Shown: positions 27,381 through 37,200 of the stretch, piece after piece
How the letters are laid out: every line of letters begins with the position of its first letter
Position numbering within the stretch: position 1 is the first letter of the stretch
Origin: Micromonospora tulbaghiae
GTDB taxonomy: Bacteria > Actinomycetota > Actinomycetes > Mycobacteriales > Micromonosporaceae
Assembly (NCBI RefSeq): GCF_900091605.1
Contig: NZ_FMCQ01000004.1
Coordinates: 372,001-436,000, forward strand
Direction: 5' to 3'
DNA length: 64,000 nucleotides
The notes under the pieces: model-generated
What the model was told of the DNA's origin: nothing
What the model saw: only the letters and a program-made list of their open reading frames with translations
The model's database searches: none
Program-made: the position numbers and the translations under genes

Positions 27381-27782
27381 TCAGCGGCGCGGGGCGTCGG
27401 TGACGACCGACCCGGAGAGCCGGTCGTGCAGGCCGCGCCGATGCTCGTCCATCAGCAGGGCCGGCACCACGAGGGCGAGCAGGAGGCCGCGCAGCAGCCC
27501 TCGGAGCAGCCCGATCCGGCCGCCGTCGGCCCAGGACACGCAGCGCAGCCGGGTCAGGTACATGCCGGGGGTCTGGGCGAACAGGCCGATGAAGAAGCCG
27601 TACTCCAGGATCAGCACCAGGACCGGAGGCCAGCCGTCGCGGACCGGGTCGGAGAAGGCCCGGGCGACCATCAGGCACAGCACCCAGTCGATGATCAGGG
27701 CGCCGAAGCGGCGGCCGAGGCTGGGCGGGGTGAAGGCGGGGTCGGTGGCGGGCGGCACCGGTGTGGCGGCGGTATCGGTCAC
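27381..27782 (-). CDS. RDD-family membrane protein
   Basis: 133 residues with three membrane helices. The RDD signature residues are LGRRFGALIIDWVLC (the Arg and Asp) with the second Asp-containing segment near LLMDEHRRGLHDRLSGSVV. A Pro/Ala/Thr-rich N-terminal tail precedes the first helix. RDD proteins are implicated in ion or small-molecule movement but none is biochemically settled in actinomycetes. It matches Rv2219A in position beside glnA1. GTG start with TACCCT 7 nt upstream, likely leaderless. Confidence 0.85.
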   Translation of the reverse strand: MTDTAATPVPPATDPAFTPPSLGRRFGALIIDWVLCLMVARAFSDPVRDGWPPVLVLILEYGFFIGLFAQTPGMYLTRLRCVSWADGGRIGLLRGLLRGLLLALVVPALLMDEHRRGLHDRLSGSVVTDAPRR

Positions 27783-27789
27783 AGCGGCC

Positions 27790-27795
27790 AGGGTA
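27790..27795 (-). promoter_or_regulatory. -10 element of the RDD gene (leaderless)
   Basis: TACCCT on the minus strand, 7 nt before the GTG at 27782. Confidence 0.5.
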
Positions 27796-27869
27796 GCGCC
27801 GCCGCGACCTCTGACGAAAAATACGACATTCAGCATCAGAGTGTGCCGGGATGACGCTCCGCAAGCGAC

Positions 27870-27907
27870 GTAACACGGCGGAAACAGACGAGACACGGCC
27901 GGGCAAC
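27870..27907 (+). promoter_or_regulatory. GlnR-type operator upstream of glnA1
   Basis: Four pentamers at exact 11-bp steps: GTAAC (27870), GAAAC (27881), GACAC (27892), GCAAC (27903). The actinomycete GlnR consensus is GTnAC-n6-GAAAC repeated; the first pair is perfect and the second pair has one mismatch per half. It ends 58 bp before the glnA1 start, so GlnR could activate or repress depending on the unmapped transcription start. Confidence 0.75.
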
Positions 27908-27965
27908 CCCCCGGCCATAGCGTCGCCAGTAGCCAGCTACCGGAGTGGACCTGCCAGGAGGACGT

Positions 27966-29390
27966 GTGTTCGCCAATTCCGAGGAACTCCTGCGATACCT
28001 CGCCAACGAGGACGTGAAGTTCGTCGACGTACGTTTCTGTGACCTGCCCGGCGTGATGCAGCACTTCAACCTGCCGGTCGAGTCGTTCGACGACAGCGTC
28101 TTCACCGACGGCCTCGCCTTCGACGGATCCTCGATCCGCGGCTTCCAGGCCATCCACGAGTCCGACATGCTCCTGCTGCCGGACGTCGCCACCGCCTTCA
28201 TCGACCCGTTCCGCACCCAGAAGACGCTCGCGCTGAACTTCTTCATCCACGACCCGTTCACCCGCGAGGCCTACTCCCGCGACCCCCGCAACGTCGCGAA
28301 GAAGGCCGAGGCCTACCTCGCGGCCAGCGGCATCGCCGACACCGCCTACTTCGGCGCGGAGGCGGAGTTCTACATCTTCGACTCCATCCGCCACGAGACC
28401 TCGGCGCACCAGTCGTTCTACTACATCGACTCGATCGAGGGCGCCTGGAACAGCGGCCGGATCGAGGAGGAAAAAAAAAAGGGTTACAAGACCGCCTACA
28501 AGGGCGGCTACTTCCCGGTGCCGCCGGTCGACCACTACGCCGACCTGCGCGACCGGATCGTGCGGCGCCTCGTCGACGGCGGCTTCACCGTCGAGCGCTC
28601 GCACCACGAGGTCGGCACCGCGGGCCAGTCGGAGATCAACTACAAGTTCTCCACGCTGCTGCACGCCGCCGACCAGCTCCAGCTGTTCAAGTACATCGTC
28701 AAGAACGAGACCTGGGCCGCCGGCAAGACCGCGACGTTCATGCCCAAGCCGCTGTTCGGTGACAACGGCTCCGGCATGCACACCCACCAGAGCCTCTGGC
28801 GCGGCGGCGAGCCGCTGTTCTACGACGAGACCGGCTACGCCGGCCTGTCCGACACCGCCCGCTGGTACATCGGCGGCCTGCTGCACCACGCCCCGTCGCT
28901 GCTGGCCTTCACCAACCCGACGGTGAACTCCTACCGGCGTCTGGTGCCGGGCTTCGAGGCCCCGGTGAACCTGGTCTACTCGCAGCGCAACCGCTCGGCC
29001 TGCACCCGCATCCCGGTGACCGGCAGCAACCCGAAGGCCAAGCGCGTCGAGTTCCGGGTGCCGGACCCGTCGAGCAACCCGTACCTGGCGTTCTCGGCCA
29101 TGATGATGGCCGGCCTGGACGGCATCAAGAACAAGATCGAGCCGCCGGCGCCGATCGACAAGGACCTCTACGACCTCCCGCCGGAGGAGTGGGGCGACGT
29201 CAAGCAGGTTCCGGGTTCGCTGCCGGAGGTGCTCAACGCGCTGGAGGCCGACCACGACTACCTGCTCGACGGCGGCGTGTTCACGCCCGACCTGATCTCC
29301 ACCTGGGTCGACTGGAAGCGGGCCAACGAGGTCGACCCGGTGCGTCTGCGCCCGACCCCGCACGAGTTCGCGATGTACTTCGACTGCTGA
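27966..29390 (+). CDS. glnA1: Glutamine synthetase type I
   Basis: 474 residues; makes glutamine from glutamate and ammonia as a dodecamer. Seen: the N-terminal [19 protein letters not shown], the ATP/Glu region [12 protein letters not shown], the active-site [20 protein letters not shown], and the adenylylation segment [12 protein letters not shown] with Tyr402 as the target of GlnE. AGGAGG lies 4 nt before the GTG at 27966, a rather tight spacing. An A10 run in the codons for EEKKKG (28471-28480) is unusual in this GC-rich DNA. A GlnR box lies upstream and a strong terminator downstream. Confidence 0.97.
   Translation: MFANSEELLRYLANEDVKFVDVRFCDLPGVMQHFNLPVESFDDSVFTDGLAFDGSSIRGFQAIHESDMLLLPDVATAFIDPFRTQKTLALNFFIHDPFTREAYSRDPRNVAKKAEAYLAASGIADTAYFGAEAEFYIFDSIRHETSAHQSFYYIDSIEGAWNSGRIEEEKKKGYKTAYKGGYFPVPPVDHYADLRDRIVRRLVDGGFTVERSHHEVGTAGQSEINYKFSTLLHAADQLQLFKYIVKNETWAAGKTATFMPKPLFGDNGSGMHTHQSLWRGGEPLFYDETGYAGLSDTARWYIGGLLHHAPSLLAFTNPTVNSYRRLVPGFEAPVNLVYSQRNRSACTRIPVTGSNPKAKRVEFRVPDPSSNPYLAFSAMMMAGLDGIKNKIEPPAPIDKDLYDLPPEEWGDVKQVPGSLPEVLNALEADHDYLLDGGVFTPDLISTWVDWKRANEVDPVRLRPTPHEFAMYFDC
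28471..28480 (+). repeat. A10 homopolymer inside glnA1
   Basis: Ten adenines directly after GAGGAGG, encoding Glu-Lys-Lys-Lys with the reading frame intact. It falls in a loop region between [11 protein letters not shown] and KGGYFPV where glutamine synthetases vary. Confidence 0.95.
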
Positions 29391-29406
29391 GCACGTACGT
29401 CAGCAC

Positions 29407-29450
29407 CGGCCGGGGCCGGCTCCGCGATAGCGGAGCCGGCCCCGGCCGTT
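29407..29450. terminator. Terminator after glnA1
   Basis: Perfect 19-bp GC-rich stem (CGGCCGGGGCCGGCTCCGC with its complement), GATA loop, then TTT. It lies between convergent glnA1 and the membrane gene ending at 29451. Confidence 0.85.
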
Positions 29451-30938
29451 TCACGCAGTGCGGCGACGCAACGCGGCCCGGACACCGACGATCGCGACGA
29501 CCACCACCAGCACCGTCATCAGCACCGCGCCCGGCGCCTTGCTGAACCGGGCCAGGTTGGATCCGTCCGGCAGCGTGAGCAGCGAGGCCACCGCGCAGGG
29601 GGCCACGAACCAGACCTGCCGGGCCAGCGGCACCGCCGCGACCGCGAGCACTGTCAGCGGCCAGATCGCGTACCAGGGGTGGAAGACCGGGGCGAGCAGC
29701 ACTGTGGCGGCGAGCGCCAGGCCCGCGCCGAGCAGCGCCACCCGGGGCCGGGCCGACGTCAGCCGGGCCACCCGCTGCCGGGTGTCGTTGAGCCGGCGCA
29801 GCGTCGTCCACGCCCACCACCAGAGCGCGACGAGCGTCCCGGCCAGCAGCACCAGCGCGACCGCCCGGACCACCGGTACCGCCGCCGGCCGCTGCCCGGC
29901 CAGCTCACCGGCGTAGTCGACGACGAACCCGATCGCGGTCGGCGGGGAGGTCCACTGCTGCGAGTCGCCGCTGTGGCCGAGCCCTCCGACCCAGCCCAGC
30001 CCGAGGCCGGTGGCGAGCGACACGAGGAGCAGCGTGCCGAGCACCGACGCGGCCAGCTGCCCGCCGTCGCGCAGCAGCGCCCGCCAGGTGTAGCGGCCGA
30101 GCACGGCGGCGAGCGCCGCGAACGGCAGCGCCACGACCGCGACCGCCTTCACCGCCACGGCCAGGCCCAGCAGCACCCCGGCCACCAGCAGCGCGCGCGG
30201 CTTGCCCGGCAGGCGGACCAGCACCAGCAGGCCGAGCAGGAGCAGCCCGAGCGCGAGCGCGTCGTTGTGCGCGCCCGCCACCAGGTGTACGACGACCAGC
30301 GGGCAGGCGAGCACCAGCCAGGCGGCCCGGCGGGTGGGCACCCCGGCGGCACGGGCCAGACCGGGCAGGCAGAGCGCGGTCAGGAGCACGCCGGCCACCG
30401 CGACCAGCCGCAGCGCCACGATCGTCCCGATCAGGCCGCCACCGGCGAGGACTGCGAGCCCGGCCAGCAGCACGAAGAACGGTCCGTAAGGCGCGGGGGT
30501 GTCCCGCCAGATCGGCGACACCGAGTCGGTCCACGGGCAGCCGGCCGCCGCGACCCCCACCCGGTACGGGCTGAGCCCCTGCGTCCAGGTCCAGCCCTGG
30601 CAGGCGTACGAGTAGACGTCGCGGCTGCCGATCGGCGGCGCGGCGAGCAGCGGCAGCGACCAGAGCCCGGCGGTCAGGTAGGCCCACCGGCCGGACGGGG
30701 CGCCCCACCGCAGCGACCACCAGGCGCCCACCAGCAGCAGCGTCCCGGCCAGCCAGCAGGCAAGCGTCACCGGCCCGTACGGTGCGTGCCAGATCGTGGC
30801 GAGCGTGCCGCGCGGGGGCGTGCCGGGCAGCGCGCCGCCGAGCCATCCGGCGACGGTGAGCAGCACGGCCCCGGCGAGGCCGGTGTAGCGGGCGAGACCG
30901 GCGGCGATCGGCCGGACGGGTCCGTCGGGCTCGCTCAC
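29451..30938 (-). CDS. MptB-like polyprenol-phosphate mannosyltransferase, copy 1
   Basis: 495 residues, about twelve membrane helices. It shares GSRDVYSYACQG, IWRDTPAPYGP and AGAHNDAL with the upstream gene and with the MptB/MptA alpha-1,6-mannosyltransferases of mycobacteria and corynebacteria, which extend lipomannan from polyprenyl-phosphomannose outside the membrane; the RD of GSRD sits in the first outer loop like GT-C catalytic acids. GTG at 30938 has AGGAG 7 nt upstream and lies 11 bp downstream of the next gene's stop, so the two are an operon. Sugar and acceptor are inferred from family only. Confidence 0.8.
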   Translation of the reverse strand: MSEPDGPVRPIAAGLARYTGLAGAVLLTVAGWLGGALPGTPPRGTLATIWHAPYGPVTLACWLAGTLLLVGAWWSLRWGAPSGRWAYLTAGLWSLPLLAAPPIGSRDVYSYACQGWTWTQGLSPYRVGVAAAGCPWTDSVSPIWRDTPAPYGPFFVLLAGLAVLAGGGLIGTIVALRLVAVAGVLLTALCLPGLARAAGVPTRRAAWLVLACPLVVVHLVAGAHNDALALGLLLLGLLVLVRLPGKPRALLVAGVLLGLAVAVKAVAVVALPFAALAAVLGRYTWRALLRDGGQLAASVLGTLLLVSLATGLGLGWVGGLGHSGDSQQWTSPPTAIGFVVDYAGELAGQRPAAVPVVRAVALVLLAGTLVALWWWAWTTLRRLNDTRQRVARLTSARPRVALLGAGLALAATVLLAPVFHPWYAIWPLTVLAVAAVPLARQVWFVAPCAVASLLTLPDGSNLARFSKAPGAVLMTVLVVVVAIVGVRAALRRRTA

Positions 30939-30949
30939 CGGCACACTCC

Positions 30950-32362
30950 TCAGTCCACGGGAACCGGCTGCCGGCCCTTGCGAGCCGACCGTACCAACCA
31001 CACGACCAGCCCGATCACGAACAGGGTCATCAGCGGCGCACCGGGCATCTTGGAGTACCGGGCCAGCCCGGTTCCGTCGGCCAGCACCAGGAACGACGAC
31101 ACCACTGTGACGATCGAGAACCACAGCGTGCGGTGCGCGGTGGCGGCGAGCACCGCGAGCGGCCACAGCCAGTACCAGGGGTGGAACAGCGGGGAGAGCG
31201 CGACCGTGGCGGTCAGCGCCAGCCCGGCGTGCCAGAACGGCTCGCCTCGGTGCAGCGACCGGAACCAGAGCCAGATCAGCACGGCGATCAGCACGACCAT
31301 GCCGATCGCCCGGGTCACCGGCAGCGCGTCGACGTGCACGCCGAACGGCGCCAGCAGGTAGCCGACGGTCTGCCCCACCGCCGTCGGCGGCGACGTCCAG
31401 GCCACCACCAGCCCGCCCTGTTCCAGCCCGCTGATGAACCCCAGCCCCAGGCCGGAGGCGACAGTCACCGCGGCGAGCGCCGCGAGCGAGCCGCCGACCA
31501 CCCACCCGCCGTCGCGCACGAGCGTCCTGATCCGGTACGCCCCGACGATCGCGGCCAGCGCGGCGAACGGCATCACGACCAGCGCGGTGACCTTGACGGC
31601 GGCGGCGAGTCCGAGCAGCGCCCCACCGGCGAGCAGTGGTCCGGGCCGCCCCGGACGGGCCGCCACCACCGCCAGCCCGGCGACCAGTAAGCCGATCATC
31701 AGCGCGTCGTTGTGCGCGCCGGAGACCAGGTGCACGGGCACCAGCGGGCTCGCCAGCGCCAGCCAGAGCGCCCGCCGCGGGGGCACCCCGCAGCGACGGG
31801 CCAGCACCGGCAGCGCCCACGCGATGAGCGCCACCCCGGCCACGGCGAGCACCCGGAACAGCGCGACGGCGGCGAGCAGCGAGCCGGTCGCCTCCACCAC
31901 CGCGCCGGCGAGCAGCACGAACAGCGGCCCGTACGGCGCCGGGGTGTCCCGCCAGATGTAGGAGATCGTGTCCAGCCAGGGGCAGGGCAGCGCTGACACG
32001 CCCTGCTCGTAGGGGTTGATCCCGCCCGAGAAGCTGGCGCCCTGGCAGGCGTACGCGTACACGTCCCGGCTGCCCAGCGGCGGGGCGACCAGCATCGGCA
32101 GCAGCCAGAGCGCGACGGTGACCAGCACCCAGCGGGACGACGGCACCCGGTCCCGCAGCGACCACCACGCCCACGCCAGCAGCGCGGTGCCGACCAGCCA
32201 CAACCCGATGATCAGCGGCCCGTTCGGGCCCTGCCAGATGCTGACCGGGGTGGGACGCAACTCGCCGTCGGGCAGGGCGCCACCGAGGAACGCGGCCACG
32301 GCGAGCAGCACCGAACCCGCCAGGCCGATCCAGCGCGAGAGGTGGTGAGGCACGTCCGACAT
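30950..32362 (-). CDS. MptB-like polyprenol-phosphate mannosyltransferase, copy 2
   Basis: 470 residues, about twelve membrane helices, and a paralogue of the next gene: the two align along their length with the shared GSRDVYAYACQG, YIWRDTPAPYGPLFVLLAG and SGAHNDALMIGLL. It carries GT-C features of the MptB family. The ATG at 32362 starts MSDVPHH just before the first helix; no good ribosome site is seen. Divergent from the membrane gene at 32399 across 36 bp. The tandem arrangement suggests successive mannosylation steps or duplicated specificity in a lipoglycan pathway. Confidence 0.8.
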   Translation of the reverse strand: MSDVPHHLSRWIGLAGSVLLAVAAFLGGALPDGELRPTPVSIWQGPNGPLIIGLWLVGTALLAWAWWSLRDRVPSSRWVLVTVALWLLPMLVAPPLGSRDVYAYACQGASFSGGINPYEQGVSALPCPWLDTISYIWRDTPAPYGPLFVLLAGAVVEATGSLLAAVALFRVLAVAGVALIAWALPVLARRCGVPPRRALWLALASPLVPVHLVSGAHNDALMIGLLVAGLAVVAARPGRPGPLLAGGALLGLAAAVKVTALVVMPFAALAAIVGAYRIRTLVRDGGWVVGGSLAALAAVTVASGLGLGFISGLEQGGLVVAWTSPPTAVGQTVGYLLAPFGVHVDALPVTRAIGMVVLIAVLIWLWFRSLHRGEPFWHAGLALTATVALSPLFHPWYWLWPLAVLAATAHRTLWFSIVTVVSSFLVLADGTGLARYSKMPGAPLMTLFVIGLVVWLVRSARKGRQPVPVD

Positions 32363-32398
32363 GCTGCCAGTACGGTGGTTCGCGATCAGGAGGTGGGC

Positions 32399-34075
32399 AT
32401 GCGGGGCGGTCGGGTGGTGGCGGTCTCCGCCGTGTCGGCGCTCGTCCTCGCCGTGCTCTACCTCGCGCTGCCGGCGACCGGCTCGGACCTGTCCGCGCAG
32501 GTCGCCCGCGCCGGTTTCTTCGCCGAGCACGGGGCCGCCCTGGTCGACCTGCGCTGGTACGGCGGCGTGCACCCGTGGGGCTACAGCCTCGTCTCGCCGC
32601 CGCTGATGGCGCTTCTCGGGGTACGCGTCACCGGCGCGCTCGCCCTGCTCGCCTCCGCCACCGCGTTCGCCGCCCTGCTGGTGCGGACCCGGGTGCCCCG
32701 GCCGCTGCTCGGCAGCCTGGTCGGTGTGGTCACGATCGCCGGCAATCTGGTCTCCGGCCGGGTCACCTACGCCCTCGGCGTCGCGTTCGGCTTGGCCGCG
32801 CTGCTCGCGCTCACGATCCCCGCCCGCCGCACACGCCTCGCCGCCGACGCTGATGCCGCCGGCGAGCCGGCCGATCCCGGCGTTGCCGGTGCCGGGCCGG
32901 TCGGGCCCGGCGCTCCCGGTCGTGGCCGGAGCGTCTGGGCGGCCGTCGCCGCCGGTGCCGCCGCGCTGCTCGCGTCGGCGGCCAGCCCGGTGGCCGGGCT
33001 GTTCGTCGGGCTCGCCGGCGTCGCGCTGCTGCTGACCCGCCGGTACGCCGACGGCCTGCTGCTCGCCGTACCGGCCGCCGCGCCGCTCGCCGTGACCGGG
33101 CTGCTGTTCGGCGAGGGCGGCTGGATGAACATCAGCACGGTCGACACCGTGCACGCCGTGGTGACGAGCCTGGTGGTGGCGGCGCTCGTGGCGTACCGGC
33201 CGGTGCGGGTGGGGGCGCTGCTGTCCGCGGCCGGGGTGCTGGCGTCGGCGCTGCTGCACACGCCGGTCGGGCTGAACGCCACCCGCCTGGTGGTGATGTT
33301 CGCGCTGCCGGTGCTGGCCGCCGCCGCGACGCTCCCCGCCCCGCTCTCCGATCGGCTCCGCGCCACCGGCCGGCGCTCCCGGGTCGTCGGCGCGGTCGGG
33401 CTGGCCGCGCTGCTGGCGGTGGTCTGCTGGTGGCAGCCGCCGGTGGTCACCGCCGACCTGCGCAGCGCCGACGATCCGACGGCCGACCCGGCGTACTTCA
33501 CGCCGCTGCGCGCGGAACTGGCCCGGCGCGGGCTCACCGGGCGGGTGGAGGTGCCGCCGACCCGCAACTACTGGGAGGCGGCCCACATGGGGGATGTGCC
33601 GCTGGCCCGGGGCTGGCTGCGGCAGGCCGACATCGACCGCAACGCGCTGTTCTTCACCACTGTGCCCGGGGCGGACGGCACCGGCGTCCCGCTGACCCCG
33701 ATCACCTACCGGGACTGGCTGGCCGACAACGCGGTGCAGTACGTGGCGGTGCCCGACGCCGAGTTCTCCTGGGTGGGGGCGTCGGAGGCGAAGCTGGTGG
33801 AGACGGGCCAGCCGTACCTGACCGAGGTCTGGTCGGACCGGCACTGGAAGCTGTACGCGGTGGCCGAGCCCACCCCGCTGGTCGGCGCGCCGGGCGAGCT
33901 GGTCCGCCAGGACGGCGCCTCGATCACGTTCCGCGCCCCCGCCGCCGGCCCGATCCCGATCCGGGTACGCCACGACCGCTGGCTCACCGCCTCCGGCGGC
34001 GCCGAGGTCACCCGAGACGGCAAGTGGACCACCGTAACGGTCCCCCGGGAGGGCACCTACACCCTCACAAGCTGA
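32399..34075 (+). CDS. Membrane protein with C-terminal soluble domain, function unknown
   Basis: 558 residues: about ten hydrophobic segments, a Pro/Gly/Ala-rich cytoplasmic loop near residues 145-185, and a ~180-residue C-terminal domain that would face outside. Conserved-looking features are FAEHGAALVDLRWYGGVHPWGYS in the first outer loop and RNYWEAAHMGDVPLARGW in the C-terminal part. It may be GT-C related given its neighbours, but the acidic motif is not clear. AGGAGGT precedes the ATG; TACGGT at 32371 is a possible -10. Divergent from the two MptB-like genes. Confidence 0.75.
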   Translation: MRGGRVVAVSAVSALVLAVLYLALPATGSDLSAQVARAGFFAEHGAALVDLRWYGGVHPWGYSLVSPPLMALLGVRVTGALALLASATAFAALLVRTRVPRPLLGSLVGVVTIAGNLVSGRVTYALGVAFGLAALLALTIPARRTRLAADADAAGEPADPGVAGAGPVGPGAPGRGRSVWAAVAAGAAALLASAASPVAGLFVGLAGVALLLTRRYADGLLLAVPAAAPLAVTGLLFGEGGWMNISTVDTVHAVVTSLVVAALVAYRPVRVGALLSAAGVLASALLHTPVGLNATRLVVMFALPVLAAAATLPAPLSDRLRATGRRSRVVGAVGLAALLAVVCWWQPPVVTADLRSADDPTADPAYFTPLRAELARRGLTGRVEVPPTRNYWEAAHMGDVPLARGWLRQADIDRNALFFTTVPGADGTGVPLTPITYRDWLADNAVQYVAVPDAEFSWVGASEAKLVETGQPYLTEVWSDRHWKLYAVAEPTPLVGAPGELVRQDGASITFRAPAAGPIPIRVRHDRWLTASGGAEVTRDGKWTTVTVPREGTYTLTS

Positions 34076-34109
34076 CCCACCCGCCCTCGCCCTCGTCCCC
34101 CTGCCCCGC

Positions 34110-34178
34110 CGATCTTGCAGTTGCGGCCCCTCGGGAGCCGGAAGTGCCCCTTTCGCCGGGGCCACAAGTGCAAGATCG
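34110..34178. repeat. Intergenic palindromic element, GATCTTGCA type
   Basis: 21-bp arms (CGATCTTGCAGTTGCGGCCCC at 34110-34130, counted without further flanks) face 34158-34178 with two mismatches and a 27-bp loop. It lies between convergent genes. Arms resemble those at 55300 and, less closely, 39076. Confidence 0.8.
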
Positions 34179-34210
34179 ACGCCGAGGGGAGGCGGGGGCG
34201 GCGAGGGGGG

Positions 34211-37200
34211 CTAGAGGGGGGACTCCAGGATTCGCTGGACGACTGTGCGGGAGTGGCGGCCGGTGCGCAGGTACTCGTCGAGGAACTCGCCCTGGTCCTC
34301 GCGCCCCAGCAGCCGCACCACACCGGCCAGCTCCACCCCGTGCCGGGGCAGCTGGTCGCCGGCCCGGCCGCGTACCAGCATCAGCGCGTCACGCACCTCG
34401 GCGGCGAGCGTCCAGCCGGCGGCCAGCTCGGCGGCGTCGGAGGGGTCGAGCAGACCGGCGTCGCGGGCGGCGGCGAGGGCGTCGAGCGTACGGGTGCCGC
34501 GCAGCGCGGGCACCTGACCGGCGTACCGGAGCTGGAGCAACTGCACCGCCCACTCGACGTCGGCGAGACCGCCACGGCCCAGCTTGGTGTGGGTTGCCGG
34601 GTCGGCGCCGCGGGGCAGCCGCTCGGTCTCCACCCGCGCCTTGATCCGGCGGATCTCGACCACCTGCTCGCGGCTCAGCCCTTCGGCCGGGTAGCGCACC
34701 GGCTCGATCATGGCCTCGAACTCGGCGCCGAGGTCGGCGTCGCCGCAGACGAACCGCGCCCGCAGCAGCGCCTGCGCCTCCCACACCCGTGACCAGCGCG
34801 CGTAGTACTGGGCGTACGCGGCGAGGCTGCGGACCAGCGGGCCCTGCCGGCCCTCGGGGCGCAGGTCGGCGTCGACGCCCAGCGGCGGATCGGGGGCGGG
34901 CGCGGACAGCAGCCGGCGCAACTCCTCGGCGATCGCCTGTGCGGCGGCGCTCGCCGCGCTCTCCTCCACCCCGGGCGGCGGGTCGTAGACGAACAGCACG
35001 TCGGCGTCGGAGAGGTAGTTCGACTCGTACCCGCCGAGCCGCCCCATGCCGATCACCGCGAAGCGCAGACCGGGCGGTCCGGGGTGGACGGTACGGGCGG
35101 CGCGCAGCGCGGCGGCCAGCGTGGCGTCGGCGACGTGCGACAACGCGGTGCCGACCGCCGTCACGTCCACCACCGTGGGCCGGCGTTCCCCGCCGCCGAC
35201 CGGGCGGGGGGTGAGCGGGGCGAGCGAACCGGCGCGGCTGAGCACGTCGGCGGCGGCGATCCGGACCAGCTCCCGGCGACGCAGCGCGCGGACCGCCCGG
35301 ATCGCCTCGACCGGGTCGTCGTGGCGGGCGGCAGCCGCGGCGAAGCCCTCGACGAGCGTCTCCCGGGGACGCGGGGTCAGTTCGCTGTCCTCGGCGAGCA
35401 GCCGCAGCGCCTCCGGTTCGCGGGCCAGCATGTCGGCCGCGTACCGGGACGAGGACAGCACCCGGGCCAGCCTGCGCGCGACCGGGCCGGAGTCACGTAG
35501 CAGGCGCAGGTACCACGGAGTGCTGCCGAGCTTGTCGGAGACCTGCCGGTAGTTGAGCAGACCGCGGTCCGGCTCGGGGGCGTCGGCGAACTCGTCGAGC
35601 AGCACCGGCAGCAGCGTGCGCTGGATGGCGGCGGTACGGCTGACGCCGCCGGTGAGCGCCTGGAGGTGCCGCAGCGCACCGGCCGGGTCGGCGAAGCCGA
35701 GCACCTCCAGCCGGTGCCGGGCCGCCTCGGGCGTGAGGCGCAGCCCTTCGGCCGGCACCCGGGCCACGGATTCCAGCAGCGGCCGGTAGAGCAGTTTGGC
35801 GTGCAGCCGGCGTACCTCGGTGGCGTGGGTGACCCACTCGGCGCGGAACTCCTCGACGGCGCTTCGGCCCGGCGTGGCCGCGTAGCCGAGCGCGGCGGCG
35901 AGCCAGCGCAGCGCGGCCGGTTCGGTCGGCACGGTGTGGGTCCGGCGCAGGGCCTGGAGCTGGAGCCGGTGCTCGACGGCGCGCAGGAAGCGGTAGCCGC
36001 GCAGCAGCGCCTCCCCGTCGGCGCGGCCCACGTAGCCGCCGGCGACGAGCGCGCGCAGCGCCGGCACGGTGCCGGGCACCCGCAGCGACTCGTCGCCGCG
36101 GCCGTGCACGAGCTGGAGCAGCTGGACGGCGAACTCGATGTCGCGCAGCCCGCCCGGACCGCGCTTGATCTCGCGTTCCAGCTCCTTCGGCGGAACGTTG
36201 TCGAGGATCTTGCGGCGCATGGACCGGACGTCCTCGACCGCCTCGGGGCGTTCGGCGGCGGTCCACACGAGCGGCGCCAGCGCGTCGATCCACTCCTTGG
36301 CCAGCTCCAGGTCGCCGGCCGCCGGGCGGGCCTTGAGCAGCGCCTGGAACTCCCAGGTGCGGGCCCAGCGCTTGTAGTAGGCGAGGTGGCTGGCGAGCGT
36401 GCGGACCAGCGGCCCCCGGTTGCCCTCGGGTCGCAGCGCCGCGTCGACCGGCCAGGCCACCAGCCCGCAGATCTGGATCAGCCGGGTGGCGATCTGGGTC
36501 GCGGCGGGCAGGTCGTCGTCGGTCGCGGAGACGAAGATGACGTCGACGTCGGAGACGTAGTTCAGCTCGTCGCCACCGCACTTGCCCATCGCCACCACCG
36601 CCAGGCGGGGGCGCGACGTGCCCTCGGGCAGCTCGTCGGCGGCGATGTCGTAGGCGGCGGCCAGCGTGGCGTCGGCCAGCCCGGACAGCGCCGCCATGGT
36701 CTGCTCCAGGCCGCGCCCGCCGGTCAGGTCGGCCGCCGCGATCCGCAGCAGCGCGAGCCGGTACGCCTGCCGCAGCAGCGGGACAGCGCCGGTCATCGTG
36801 GTCAGCCGGGCGGCGACGCTCAGGTCGAGCCGCCCGTCCGCCGTGGGGGCGAGCCCGTCCGGCTCGGTCGCCAGCACGGCCCACTGCCCGGGGTTGGCGA
36901 CCAGGTGGTCGCCGAGCGCGGAGGAGGCGCCGAGCACCGCGATCAGCCGGCGGCGCAGCCCGGGGTCGGCGGCCAAAGCGTCGCGTACGGCCACCTCGTC
37001 GCCGGAGCGCCGCTCGGACTCGACCAGCCGGTGCAGCTGGCGCAGGGCCAGGTCCGGGTCGGCGGCCCGGGACAGCGCGCCGAGCAGCTCGGCGGCGTTC
37101 TCGTCGGCGGGCTCCTGGGTGTCGGGCCGCCACAGGGCGAGCCCGTCCGGGCCGAGCAGGTCGGCGGCGCGGGTGGCGCCGTCGCCCTCGGCGAATCCGT

